A DNA stretch of 64,000 nucleotides from Amphiura filiformis. Lineage: Eukaryota > Echinodermata > Ophiuroidea > Amphilepidida > Amphiuridae. Made by a program: the position numbers and the translations under genes. The DNA lies in the NCBI RefSeq assembly GCF_039555335.1, contig NC_092631.1:1612001-1676000 (forward strand), read 5' to 3'. This document shows positions 1 to 11,900 of this stretch, one piece after another; position 1 is the first letter of the stretch, and the number at the start of each line of letters is the position of its first letter. The notes beneath the pieces are model-generated. The model saw only the letters and a program-made list of their open reading frames with translations. It was not told the DNA's origin and ran no database searches.

Positions 1-2600
1 AAACCTTTGATGAGCAGCGCATACTACAGTGATGTTGCAAAGTCAGAGCTAACAATGTGTACGGCACAAAGTTCATTCATAAATTTCCACTCGGCAACAG
101 CAGGTCGCCTCAGCAGCCAATCAGAGACAAGTGTGCTTCAACGCACTAGATACGCGATGTACGCTATTAAAGTAAGTTAAAATACGCTCTTGTCAAAGGT
201 TTACTGCAAAATATTATAAAAGACGCATGTTATCAACCCATTTCAGGCTTTTGCCAATAAACACCGGAGGTACATTATTTATATGGTAGATTTATAATAA
301 CATAATCCGCTATTGGGCTATTCCAGTTGAAATCTATACACCACCTATAAAAAACATTACCTTAATCTCTCACACAGGGAGTGTGAATTTCAAATGTGGT
401 TACCTGAATGAGTGACTCCATTTGAAATCTACACCAGTAACACCCCCTGTGTGAGAGATTAAAGCCATGGCTTCCATAGGGGGTATAAATTTGAACTGGG
501 AGTCTAACTTCTTTCCTTAAAACCCCGTTAAATTGTTACAAATTACATAATCGACGATACCTTACTGACTTACCCTGTAATATACATGCTATGTGAGATC
601 AAGTATGCTTTAGATAAACAAGTCCACTGTTTTTGGCCGATCTGGGACTTATTCAGCTTTATATGTACACCTCTTTATAAGAAGTAACAGTAAGAAATGT
701 ACAATGTATTTTACCTATAGAAAACCTAGAAACATTACTTGGACACACCAAAAATAGCAACTCAGTCGCTGCAAAAAAAATTTATATTGCAATCTTATAT
801 GCATTTGCACTTTAAATATTTGCATATATAAAACATTAACGATGCATATTGGAAGAAGAAAAAGGAAAACAATACCATGCTATTGCTAAGGCCACATAAA
901 ATCCAAAATTTGTTTCAAGTCCCCATAATTTTGGAAAAGTGAGGAGAGAGGGAGATTTTTTAAAACAGCAATTGACATTGCTAGCAGTTTCCAGCATCTT
1001 TGAGGAAAATGAAGTGGCCATTTTTTAATTTTAAGATTATGAGGGTCAGACCCCTTAAAGTTCCACAAAAATACTTGTAAGTGATTCATATTGACTAATA
1101 ATAAACTTGTTAATCAGCATGAACATTTTATTTTACTAAAATACGAAAAACTTAAATCTAATATGAAAACTGAAAAAAATTTGTTGAATGAACTGATCCC
1201 AGAAAGTGAGAACGAAGGCGGACGTGAAACAAATTTATTTTTTATGTGGCCTAAAAAAGAAACCACCTTGCATTATTTTATTTTGGCTGAACACAGAGCA
1301 AATGATACATCTGCCGTCTATTAATTTTTTGCTTTAGTCACACTACTATTTTGGTAAATAAATTAGCATAGAAGAAAACACTGGGTACCACGAGTACATC
1401 ACTGTATGATACAGAAAATTTACATGGTTGGTTGGTACCTATCAAGTATTTGAAAAACACAAACAAAAATAGTTGGTACAAAATAGTTTCAACAGCTTTC
1501 TTTTTTTTTCGCACAAAATTTGTTTGAGTCTGTTGTGAGCGACAGCTCACTGGGTAACAATTACCCCAGACCCAGGGGCCAAAAAGCCCAGTTTACACAG
1601 AGGCCAAAAGCAAACCTCAATCAGAGATTTTATATAATGAGATAAGACACTCTCTACAAACTGCCTATACCATGCTATACAGCAGTTGAAGACAGGCAAT
1701 TCGAAAGCGTCGTCACCGGCAAAGTCTTACTACGATCGTGTAATGAGAAGATACCATAGAGTCCTATATACAGATCTGAGGAAGAGACGGTCCGAATTGA
1801 CCTACCTTGACCTATAATTTATCAAGGAATCACATTTTTGTACCGCTCACAAAACAAAGAGTATAAGTCCGCCCACCGCTGTCAATCATTCTAATGAACA
1901 AATAAAACAAGCTCTGGCAATGCCGTAATCCTAATTATAAATGAGAAAATCACATTGTACATGTACTGTCTGCTGTACTAGATGTCTTCCAACAAGTGCC
2001 GGGGTGTCGCGGTCCTGCCTCAATTTGAAGGCCGCCTAACTAAACAACTCTGCTTGGTGTAGTTACACCCATATAGTTTGATCAGCTCATAATTGTGACA
2101 CCTCGCTAGAAGCATCACAAATTATTAATTCAAATCATATACTTCCTACTTTCTTTAACATGCAAAATATAAACCAGACAGGTCAAAAATATCACTCTTA
2201 ACGTGGGACTACATTTCGTCGCAGTAGTAAAAGTCTAAAAATTTCCACCAATTACACGCTGATCAAACTATTATAGTCCACAACAATTCATGAACATGAA
2301 AAAAGAAAGCTTTTGTAAACATCAATAATATATTTCTAAAAAATCCTACTTATATATTTAACAGTATATTAGTAGGCATGTCATTATCAAAAACACATTG
2401 CATTGAACATTAATTAACCGCCCTGATCTTCATTGTTCAAAAACTTGATAACAATCAGCTTTTCTTGATCATATAAGTGATGACTAATGAATGTATTGAT
2501 CACAGCGGTCATGGTGGGTTAGCATATCACAGCCTCCTGTATAATAATAGTTGCTGTATTAATGTACGACTTTTTTAATCCATAGGATTGAATATACAAA
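1..2600. other. 3' flank of LRRFIP, no gene supported
   Basis: AT-rich sequence holding one foldback element (313-508) and short reading frames without protein-like composition or splice context. The open frames around 836-1324 have no family resemblance. Nothing else is recognised. Confidence 0.6.
313..508. repeat. Foldback MITE, 'gctattccagttgaaatcc' family, copy 1
   Basis: The left arm starts ggctattccagttgaaatc and includes a 'cttaatctctcacacagg' block. The right arm is its inverse (cctgtgtgagagattaa ... tttgaactggga). Central 'ttacctgaatgagtgactcc' is shared with the other copies at 5984, 7399, 8153 and 41875. No coding capacity; the arms have diverged. Confidence 0.75.
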
Positions 2601-2606
2601 TTTATT
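2601..2606 (-). promoter_or_regulatory. Candidate polyadenylation signal of LRRFIP
   Basis: AATAAA on the minus strand about 210 nt after the stop codon. A second AATAAA lies only 20 nt after the stop (2795-2790), unusually close. Assignment is by motif and position only. Confidence 0.35.
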
Positions 2607-2814
2607 TTACAAAATGCGCTAGCAAATACTTGTATCAGATACCACCCAACCATATAAACAAGGTACTATAATATGTTCAATCTGTGATAAAATATGACCT
2701 TGCCTCATGTTCCGACCCGCAAGTATTGCTTCAAAATAAAATCACTGAAGGTCACATTTTAACTGAAAGGGAACATTCTAAAAAACATGTTTATTGTTTA
2801 CCTAAGCTACTACA

Positions 2815-2916
2815 CTACTTTACAGTAAGTCGTGAACTTTTCAGTTTCTCTAGTCTCTTCATAAGATGGCCATTTTCAGTTTCCATTTCTTCTACCTTGT
2901 CCTTTAAAGTGCGGTT
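2815..2916 (-). CDS. LRRFIP: LRRFIP terminal exon (stop codon)
   Basis: Acceptor ...tttcattacag|AAC, 33 codons, then TAG at 2817-2815. The peptide NRTLKDKVEEMETENGHLMK, RLEKLKSSRLTVK corresponds to the vertebrate C terminus (...[28 protein letters not shown]). Length past RLEKLK is about the same as in vertebrates, so the end is genuine. On the minus strand AATAAA sites occur at 2795-2790 (20 nt after the stop) and 2606-2601 (about 210 nt after); the second is the likelier polyadenylation signal. Confidence 0.93.
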   Translation of the reverse strand, partial: NRTLKDKVEEMETENGHLMKRLEKLKSSRLTVK

Positions 2917-5900
2917 CTGTAATGAAATCAAGCATCAAAATTGAGAATGGTTAGGTTTATATCACTCATACAAAAACAGCTCATTGGTTGATTACCATTC
3001 AACATTTTGTCACCGTTCTGTCAAAACCTCGTAACTCCAATAGCTGCTCGGTGTTAAATATGTGCAATATAATATATTGCAATGTACAATAGCTATTGGA
3101 GTTACAAGGTTTTGACAGAATAGCAATGATTTTTCCTATAAGCCTCTTCCTGCGATAGATTTACCATCACAGTGCTTTGCCGTAGTACACATGTGTCAAG
3201 GCTGGTGAACTGCAGCTAATAAAGTTGGTGAACTGCAGCTAATAATCTGTATCTACCGACTCAACCAAGAAGAAGAAGAAGAAGGCTGTGCACTGACTCT
3301 TGGACTTGTCTGTCTTGCAGATTTAATTATGGGGTGGACCCCACAATGTGAAGTGTGTCATGGCAAAACAAGGTGTTATGCAGATTCAAAAACCTTAAAT
3401 AGTATTTAGAGAATAAAGGTATTGTTTTTAGCCACTGTTGTACATCTGTCGTCACATATAACACAGGGGACATCATTATTTTAAGTAAAACAATGAGGCA
3501 AAGCCGAGTTGTTTTACGGCAAAACAGTGAATATTGGCGAGTATTTCTAGATTGAGCAGTGCAGTGTCCGAATTAAGAAAATAAAAGAGGTTGTCCCACG
3601 GACAACCAGGTTGTAATTTCTGGTTGTCCACCAAAGTTTTTGGTTGTCCGTAAGCTGCCATAATCTGAAACAACTACATGTGACCAATAAAGTGGAGTGA
3701 GTGTAGTCAATTTATGAACAATTACTCTTAAATATTTAATAATTCATCAGTTGTGTCAGGTTTGAGCACACTAACATATTGAAAAGTGACTTTTGGCTGT
3801 AGATCTTTGGTTGTCCGTCGGACAACTAGAGCATTATTTTCGGTTGTCCAGTGCGTGTTTTGGTTGTCCCGGGCGAACGGACAACCAAAATTTCGAACAC
3901 TTGAGCAGTGTATCCTACCTCTCTCATAATTTTTCTTCTCTCTGCCTTCAGTTCTTCTTCATTTGCTTCAGCCTCCTCAGATGAAGCTCTATACCGTTTA
4001 ACTTGACCTTCAAGTCGTAGTACCTGAAATAAATCACAGACAACAAAGTACTGATAAAAATTCTGCATAATTGTATCTTCTAATATTGATTGATTGATTG
4101 ACAGATTGACTTATTTTTGCTTTAATTGCTCTGTACATAAACCAATGAGTTTAGGGACAACAGAATCTGGATTATTTCACAATATGCCAGGCAATTTATA
4201 AGTGGGTGCTTTATTTGCAGTGTGTGAAATGTGTTTTGGCAATACGACTTTTTCAGCAACTGATTGGAAATCTTTGGAAATTAGTTCAGTAAGATGTCGT
4301 GTGCAGTACACAAAAACACCCCAATAGAGGTTATCCGTGTTCTATAAGCTGCATATCCTATCAGCGACTGCTATACCTTGTTTAGGACTTTCAAAAGAAG
4401 TACCTGCATGTGCAACCATGACTGTTTCAAAATAGCCGCCAAGAGTCATGCAGGTAACTCCCAGGTCATGCATTGACTTGTTTTGAATAAGTAATACTAC
4501 GGGAACCAGCGCTTTTTGTTAGAAGTCACACATGAGTAAAGTGGTTTACCTCTATTAATCACACATTGGCGACAACGCGTCCAATGAGATATTTTTTTCC
4601 TTATCGGCAACTTGGATATATCCATTTTCTTCAGAATGTGATATCGGCGATATCGATATCATTGGATAGTTGATTTTTTATTTTTATCGATATATGGACC
4701 CAACTCAACACAAAAATTGACAACCATGAGAGTTACCAAATAGCGCGGAAAAGGGATAATTTTTTACCAGTAGCGAGGACCACAAAATTGGGAAAATAGG
4801 GGTATTTAATTTGGACAGTCCGCGAAATTTGACCATGAAATCATCAAAATAGGGGGTATTTAATTTGCACTGTCCGCGAAATTTGGATAAAAGGGGTACT
4901 TGGGAAAATCCGGTAATTTTATGTCAATATTTAGTGTCACTGGAAAGGGGTGTTTGAAATTCTAGTCATTGAAAAGAGGAGTTGGAAATTCTAGTCATTG
5001 AAAACCACAAAAAGGGGTTGTTTTTGGCCAAATTTTGTCCTCGATTTTGCATAAAAAGGGGGGGGGGGTAAATTTGATGAAAAATCATTGCGAAGGGGGT
5101 CTTTACAAGATTGGGTAACTTCATGGTTGCCAACTTTTGTGTTGAGTTGGGAGGCCGGGTATATGGACAGGTAATAAATGCAAGGAATCTCTGCACTTCA
5201 TTCAGAGCACAGGTTATGTCAGAGCATACCCATCTTTGTCCTTTTCTCTGTCCTGTGTCCAGTAATTTCAGCAAGAGCCAAAGCTTTTTTTACAGTTTAC
5301 TTACATTGCCTTCTAATGTAGTAACCTCTTGTTCTGTCCGCTGCAGTTTAAATTTATATTCTTGGATTTGTCTTCCCATTTCTCCTGCAGATGGGTAAAA
5401 TAAGGAAAACAGAGAATGTGAATAATTGGTTTTAATGACCCTTTGCACAGTCATCTCAAAATGAGGTTATACCCGCAAAGTACGTGTTGTGTCTTGTGTG
5501 TGCATACGCCTGTCAAACGCATGCTTTAATGACCGCGTACGCTTTGCAAAAGCATTCTGGCATGTTGCTAGAGAAATAAATATGCACTTTTTGCACATGT
5601 GTTTGCAGGGAGAACCTCGTATTGGTAGCAAGATGAAGGATCCGTGCAAAGTGGCGAATATTGCAACCTATACAGATGATTGAAGAGGATTTGATCTGGC
5701 AGGGCTAGATGTATCTGCTAAAATGGAAAATCAATTTGCGAAATGAAGCCGATTTCTTTGGAAAATTTAAATCATCACAATTATATGAAACCAACTGAGG
5801 ATGTTTGGTGTTACCCTCTATCATACCTTTTGTTGATGATATTGTTGTATGAAGGACTTTCTTTTTTCATTTTTACTTACTATTTTACAGTAATTTTCAG

Positions 5901-8900
5901 TCAGTTGTTGGGCAACCTGTCACATGGGCCACTTGCTGACTGACATTTTCCCCCTTCATATTTGACATGTGCATATAAATAATGGGCTATTCCAGTTGAA
6001 ATCCATACATCCCCTATGGAAGACATGACCTTAATCTCATACACAGGGGGTGTAGATTTCAAATGGAGTCACCCATTTAGGTAACCCCATTTGAAAATCC
6101 CTACTCCCTATGTGGAAGATTAAGGTCATGTCTTCCATAGGGAGTATATGGATTTCAACTGGAATAGCCTAATTTAGGATAACACTGGTAAACCAGACTC
6201 CCACTATCTTATATATCCTTCTTATCTTATAGCGGACATTAGTACTTGACATTCCTGTCGTAATCCTGCAGATAAGGGTTGTTTATTCTGTTAGTAATAG
6301 CTACCATTCATTCCCTTGCAAAGTGATGTGTATGATTCTATTCGCTTGTTTTAATGTACTTATAGAACATAATTGATAATTGACTTTGAAAACACACACA
6401 GTGATGCGTGCATATGGATCACTCAATATATCAAGTCCTACAATAACAGCTCAACACATACAGCTTGCATATCTTGAATTTGTCATCAGTTCAAATACTA
6501 CCAATATGATTTACAAGACATTGTGAAAAGACACTCTAATACATACTGGATGTGGATGTGAAGGGTTCTTATTCTAAGTGTTCATAGTATAGTGGTTTTT
6601 GTATTTACTTCACATGCACAAAGTGACGATGCAGTCATCTTTTGTTCAGGTTGGAAGTCTTTCTTTTAATATCAACAATTTAATTCATAATTTGAATCTT
6701 TAATCCAATCTTTGTTATTCAAAAAGTGAAGTTTTGTGAATGATTTTCCCCTAATATAACAATATTGAAAAATGCAATGACCTTCAAATCAAAAACTGTC
6801 TGAGACAGAAAATATTTATCTTATCTATGTTAGAACAGTTGCTTCATGTGGACACACACTAAGCCTTAGCTCCTGATGCAACCAAGCTCATTGCTCAAAC
6901 CGTCTAAAAGGACTACATTTAACTTCAGCATGTTGGCCTGTTGAGGTCAAAGCGCTCAGCTAAGAAAGTGCATGAAAATGTTTTTATTCCCAATTTTAAT
7001 TCTTTCATAAACTTTAGAACCATATAATTTACTACCAATGTATGTTATATTTACTTCTTGCTAAAAATAAAATATATAATTAAATAAAAAATTAAACACA
7101 AAAAAATGACATCAAAATGCCGGGTAGTTGTCCATGCAGGCAGGGTACCATGCCTCATCATCACCAAGCAATGGGTTGCTAGGCAACTTACGCTCAAAGT
7201 CATCATGGTGGTGGTGGTGGTGATGGCCGCTATCCTTCTTATGTTTACCATGAGAGGAATTTTCTGATCGACACACAACAAAAGTATAGTCATCATACAT
7301 GTATAGCTACTTACTACCATGCCTTGTTGTTCCTTCTGGTCATGACACCATGCAATATAGATATTGTCTTTATTTTTGAAATCTACGGTGGATTTCACTG
7401 GCTATTCCAGTTGAAATCCATACACCCCCTATGGAAGACATTACCTTAATCCATCACACACGGAGAGTTACTTTCAAATGGTTTTACCTGCATGGGCAAC
7501 TCCATTTGAACTCTAAACCTCCTATGTGTCTTCCATAGGGGGTATATGGATTTCAACTGGAATAGCCCCTTCCTTGTAGATGCATTATAACTTGGTATTA
7601 TAGTGAGTGCAACATCACTAAGGAAATATAGTTGAGGCTACATGTGGCGTCATACCAAAAGGGTTTGACAGTAGTTGTCATTATTCTTTGCCTAGCAGCA
7701 TGAGTGCACATCCTGTTTTCTTGAGGACCTGTGCTTTTAAAACTCGCACCAATTCAGATTCAAGGTTAACTTTACTAATTCGCAATGCACTGGTCACATG
7801 CTGCTGCTCAAGCATATCACCAGACCAGTCCCTGTTTATGTGCACTGCTGCCACCTCATCTATACAATTATAAACACCTATTGATAAGTGAAACTGATCA
7901 TGAAGTTACCTAAAGGTAGATGACCTGATCTACACCCTCATCTTACCAGTTTACCCCATCAAATAAATGAAGATTATGAATTATGTAAAGGTGAGCTACC
8001 TCATCCATAGCTTCAATCCATTTTTATTAGATCAGAATTGAGATTTTAGCATCAGAAGGAAGCTCATATTTTTCTCATAACCCTGAAAATATAGGTTTGA
8101 TATGATGAGCGATGTTATACTTTGATGCTATGAAGAGACTGGTGGTAAACCATGTGCTATTCCACTTGAAATCCATACACCTTCTATGGAAGGCATGGTC
8201 AGGAAGTGTAGATTTCAAATAGAGTTGCCCATTCAGGTAACCCTACTTCAAACCTACACCCCTTTGTGGGAGATTTCAAATGCAATAGCTCATTATACAG
8301 ATCGTTGATATATATTCTAGTATCCGAACTCCTGAAAATCAATTTAATTCAGAAATTGTTTCAATGTACTTCAAAATTTCAAACTTGTTTGGGAAAATCA
8401 GACAACCCACCTTAAAATTTAAGGGGATTAAATGCTTTCTGAAATCCACACCTGTTGCACGAACTATGGTGGGTTTTTTCAGGTAAAAGCATGTTTCAGT
8501 AGCATCCCAAGGTGCAGTACACTGGTCATTGGCAAGGCGATCGTTCATATCTATGCAGTCTCTAGAAACATCCTTTAGACACTAATGATAATACCTTCCA
8601 TCAATGATCAGTACTCTGTAGGTACTGGTGTCCAGGTCCTTATTAGTTTTATGTTATCAGCATTTTTTTGCAGCAGTAGTGTAACATGCATCTTACGTAA
8701 AGCGTTGAAAAGAAACTCGAGCAGCAAATTAAAATATTTAAAAATAGCCATACACCTTGCCAGACGGTTTGGACCTGGTACCACCCGTTGTATTAGTACT
8801 GCTAGTTACATTGCAAAACGTGTGTATTTTTACATGCCATTTAAAATACCTGAAGGGATTGGCACATATTTTATGAAAAGGGCATCCTCATTTTTGCTTA

Positions 8901-11900
8901 CAAAAAGTGAGATATATTGTACAAGTGTATATAGCCTTCCCCTGTGTCAACAACTAACTACAAAGAACCAGGCAAATAAAGCTATTTTACTTTTAAAACA
9001 TGGTGGTTTTTGAAGTTTGTCAAATTGCATTGTTCCAATGTACAAAATCAAGCTAATTTTGAGTGGTACCTTGGTAAATTTCATCCTAGCTTGACACTTC
9101 TATCTAATAACACTAAACAGGGCCTCAAATTTGGTGAGAATCAGCGCAACAATTCTCTTAAACTTGGTTAACGAGAATCAGAATCAACATTGATTCTCCC
9201 CAAATCATAACCCTTCTGCATGTCATAAATATTACAACAATAAGTTGATTCTCACTTGATCCTCACTTTGGAAAAATCAATTTTGATTCAAGCAAAGTTT
9301 GAGCCCTTGCTAAATGCTAGCCACACTGTGGGGCATACGGGTACAAGATGCAGGGGACACACAACTACATGTATAGAGGTGAAGGGACATTACAATTATT
9401 GTTGTTTATAATTCAGATTTTGCTAATTGAAATTCTCTCAGTACCAGAAGTGAGATAACAGTGTTAATGGGATTCACAGAATCACAACTGGTCTGAAGTC
9501 AGTGCCAACCCCTTTGTAACATAAAATGCAGATTTTATTTGGCAGGAACATGATAAACATCTTAAATAAAACAAAACTTTGTGAAGAACTTCTGGCATAA
9601 CTGAAGAGAAAGGGGTAGGGGTTCAAATGAGAACAAAAGAAGTTACTACTGACTTTGATGGAAACTTAAAAAAACAAAAAAACAAAAACAATCATCACCA
9701 TTTGATTTATGATTTTGTTGAATTACAATAAAGCTGAAACTCAATATCTATGTGTGTAAAGATAATCATTCATCCAGGTGAACTTAAATATAATCAACTG
9801 GACTTACTATTTGTGAATGGGAAATTTTTCGGTCCAATCCAGATGATGCGTTCAGGATTGGACCTGAAAATTTCTCACTCAAAAACAGTTAGTCCAGTTG
9901 AATAGATTATAGTTCCAAATATTAATATTGAAAATCAATATCATTCTCAAGGTCTAAGGACTGATTTGTCACTGAAATTCTAGGGGCGGGGTTGTACGGA
10001 ACCAGTGCATCTTCTACTTCAACAGAAATTAATCCAATTGGCAAGCTGCCACTTGCATTAAAACCAAAACCTTTCTCCATACTAATACCACCTTCTCCCA
10101 ACCTTGTAACCAACAACCTAAGTCTGTCATGATGCACATGCACACTTACTACTACCACCACTATGCCCATCTTTGTTATGCCCATCTTTGCTATGGCCGT
10201 GGCCACCATGATGATGTCCACCATGATGGTCATGCTGGTGATGGTGGTGGTGGTCACGTTGATGTTTGTCCTTTGACCTCTTTTTGCGCTGACCTCCTGA
10301 CCCTACATTGTCCTTGTCGCTACCGTGGCTACTACTATCGGAATGTTTATGTGTATGATTTGCTATGCAAATAATAGAAGAGGATGCTATCAGGATCAAC
10401 TATTTGAAAAATAATTAATTTTTACTACTGTTGGATTTATTTTCTGTCAAGTTTGTTTTTGAATTTAAATATGATGCAATTTGAGTAAGAATCTTCATTA
10501 GCCTCTAATTACAATAATGATTTGACGGGAATAAATGATCATCACTATAGTATGTCTCATCTCAAGTTGAGAGTAACGCCACGTTGGATTCTGTGGCAGA
10601 TTCAAAATGTGTGCACTACCCTAAGCCCACTGGACGTGTAAACACGTGTAGAAGGGCAACTTGTCTGTATGCTGGTGATGCAATCGTGTAAATGCACTGG
10701 TTCGAATCTGCCTCTGTGAAATCCAATATGGCGTTACTCTCAACTTGAGATGAGACACACTATATCTTACATATTTATTTGAATATTTTGTAAATGACAA
10801 GAAACTACTCTTTTCGTGCTCATTATCCATTCTGATTCTAAAGTTATGTTTTCTATTTTTTTACCACCTTCCCAAACCATTAGCTACTGAACTCAATTGA
10901 CTTAAAATCTATTTTAAATTTCCCAAATATGATAAGTCAATAATATATACCAAAAGAGACTTGGAGACTGAAAACTTTGGACAATACTGTGGTGAGCCAA
11001 GTAACTGGTCAGGTCACAAATTGCATAACTGAATGGATGACTTGACACAAATTTGATTTATTGCCAAAAGCAGTGCCACTACCATGACCATGTAAGTGAT
11101 GAATTATCACTGGCAAAATTCTAATAAAGAATTGGGACAGCTAATTTGGTAATACAAAGACATTGATAACTTATTGTACATCTAAAGTTTATTCATTATA
11201 TAAATAAAGACATTTTATGGCGGAATGTGCTCAAATTTCAAGGCTGAATGTGCTCAAATTGTAACATAATGGATTTATATCTAGATTTAAATTACAAGTC
11301 GACAAAAGTCCAAGACAAGTTTGATTGAAGCATTCATATGTTAGGTCTCAACAGAGACTACTAATACTTGTGGTCTATGGTGGCTCCTTAAGTTTGACAA
11401 TCTTCCACGTGCATAGGTGATAATCTTGGGTGGGGAAAAAACTACAAGGTGAATAGTATATATAACTGGCATCCATTGGAACTGATGAAACCACACTACG
11501 AGTGCAAAATCAAGGTAAACAAATCATTGGGAGTGATTACAAAAAATAACCGGTCATGTTAGTAGAAATCAAAAAATATTGTTTGGTCAATTGAACCAAA
11601 TAATTAATTAATCTTAATCATTCCGAAACAATGACAGGACTTACTGACGACCAGCGATTCTTTTCGCGTTATTTTCACGCATCTGTTCAAGCGGTTTGAC
11701 CTTTTTCTACATTTAAACACAACAGAGTGAGTTATTGTAAATGATAAACAATACAATGAATACAACACATATACACATATTATGAGACAACAAACGAGAC
11801 AACACATACACAAATTATGATTTACATGACAATGAACAAGACAACATACAAGTAAATCACATGGTTTCTTACAAACCTCACTCCTCAGGGCCTAGATTTC

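Noticed and set aside
8585-9013. A 142-codon plus-strand open frame
   Set aside because: No recognisable domain, compositionally unremarkable, lies in an LRRFIP intron and has no splice or promoter context. Length is compatible with chance in AT-rich sequence.
9922-10125. A protein-like open stretch on the minus strand just after the His-rich exon (GEGGISMEKGFGF...)
   Set aside because: It is out of frame with the His-rich exon and has no convincing acceptor at its start, so I could not place it in a transcript.
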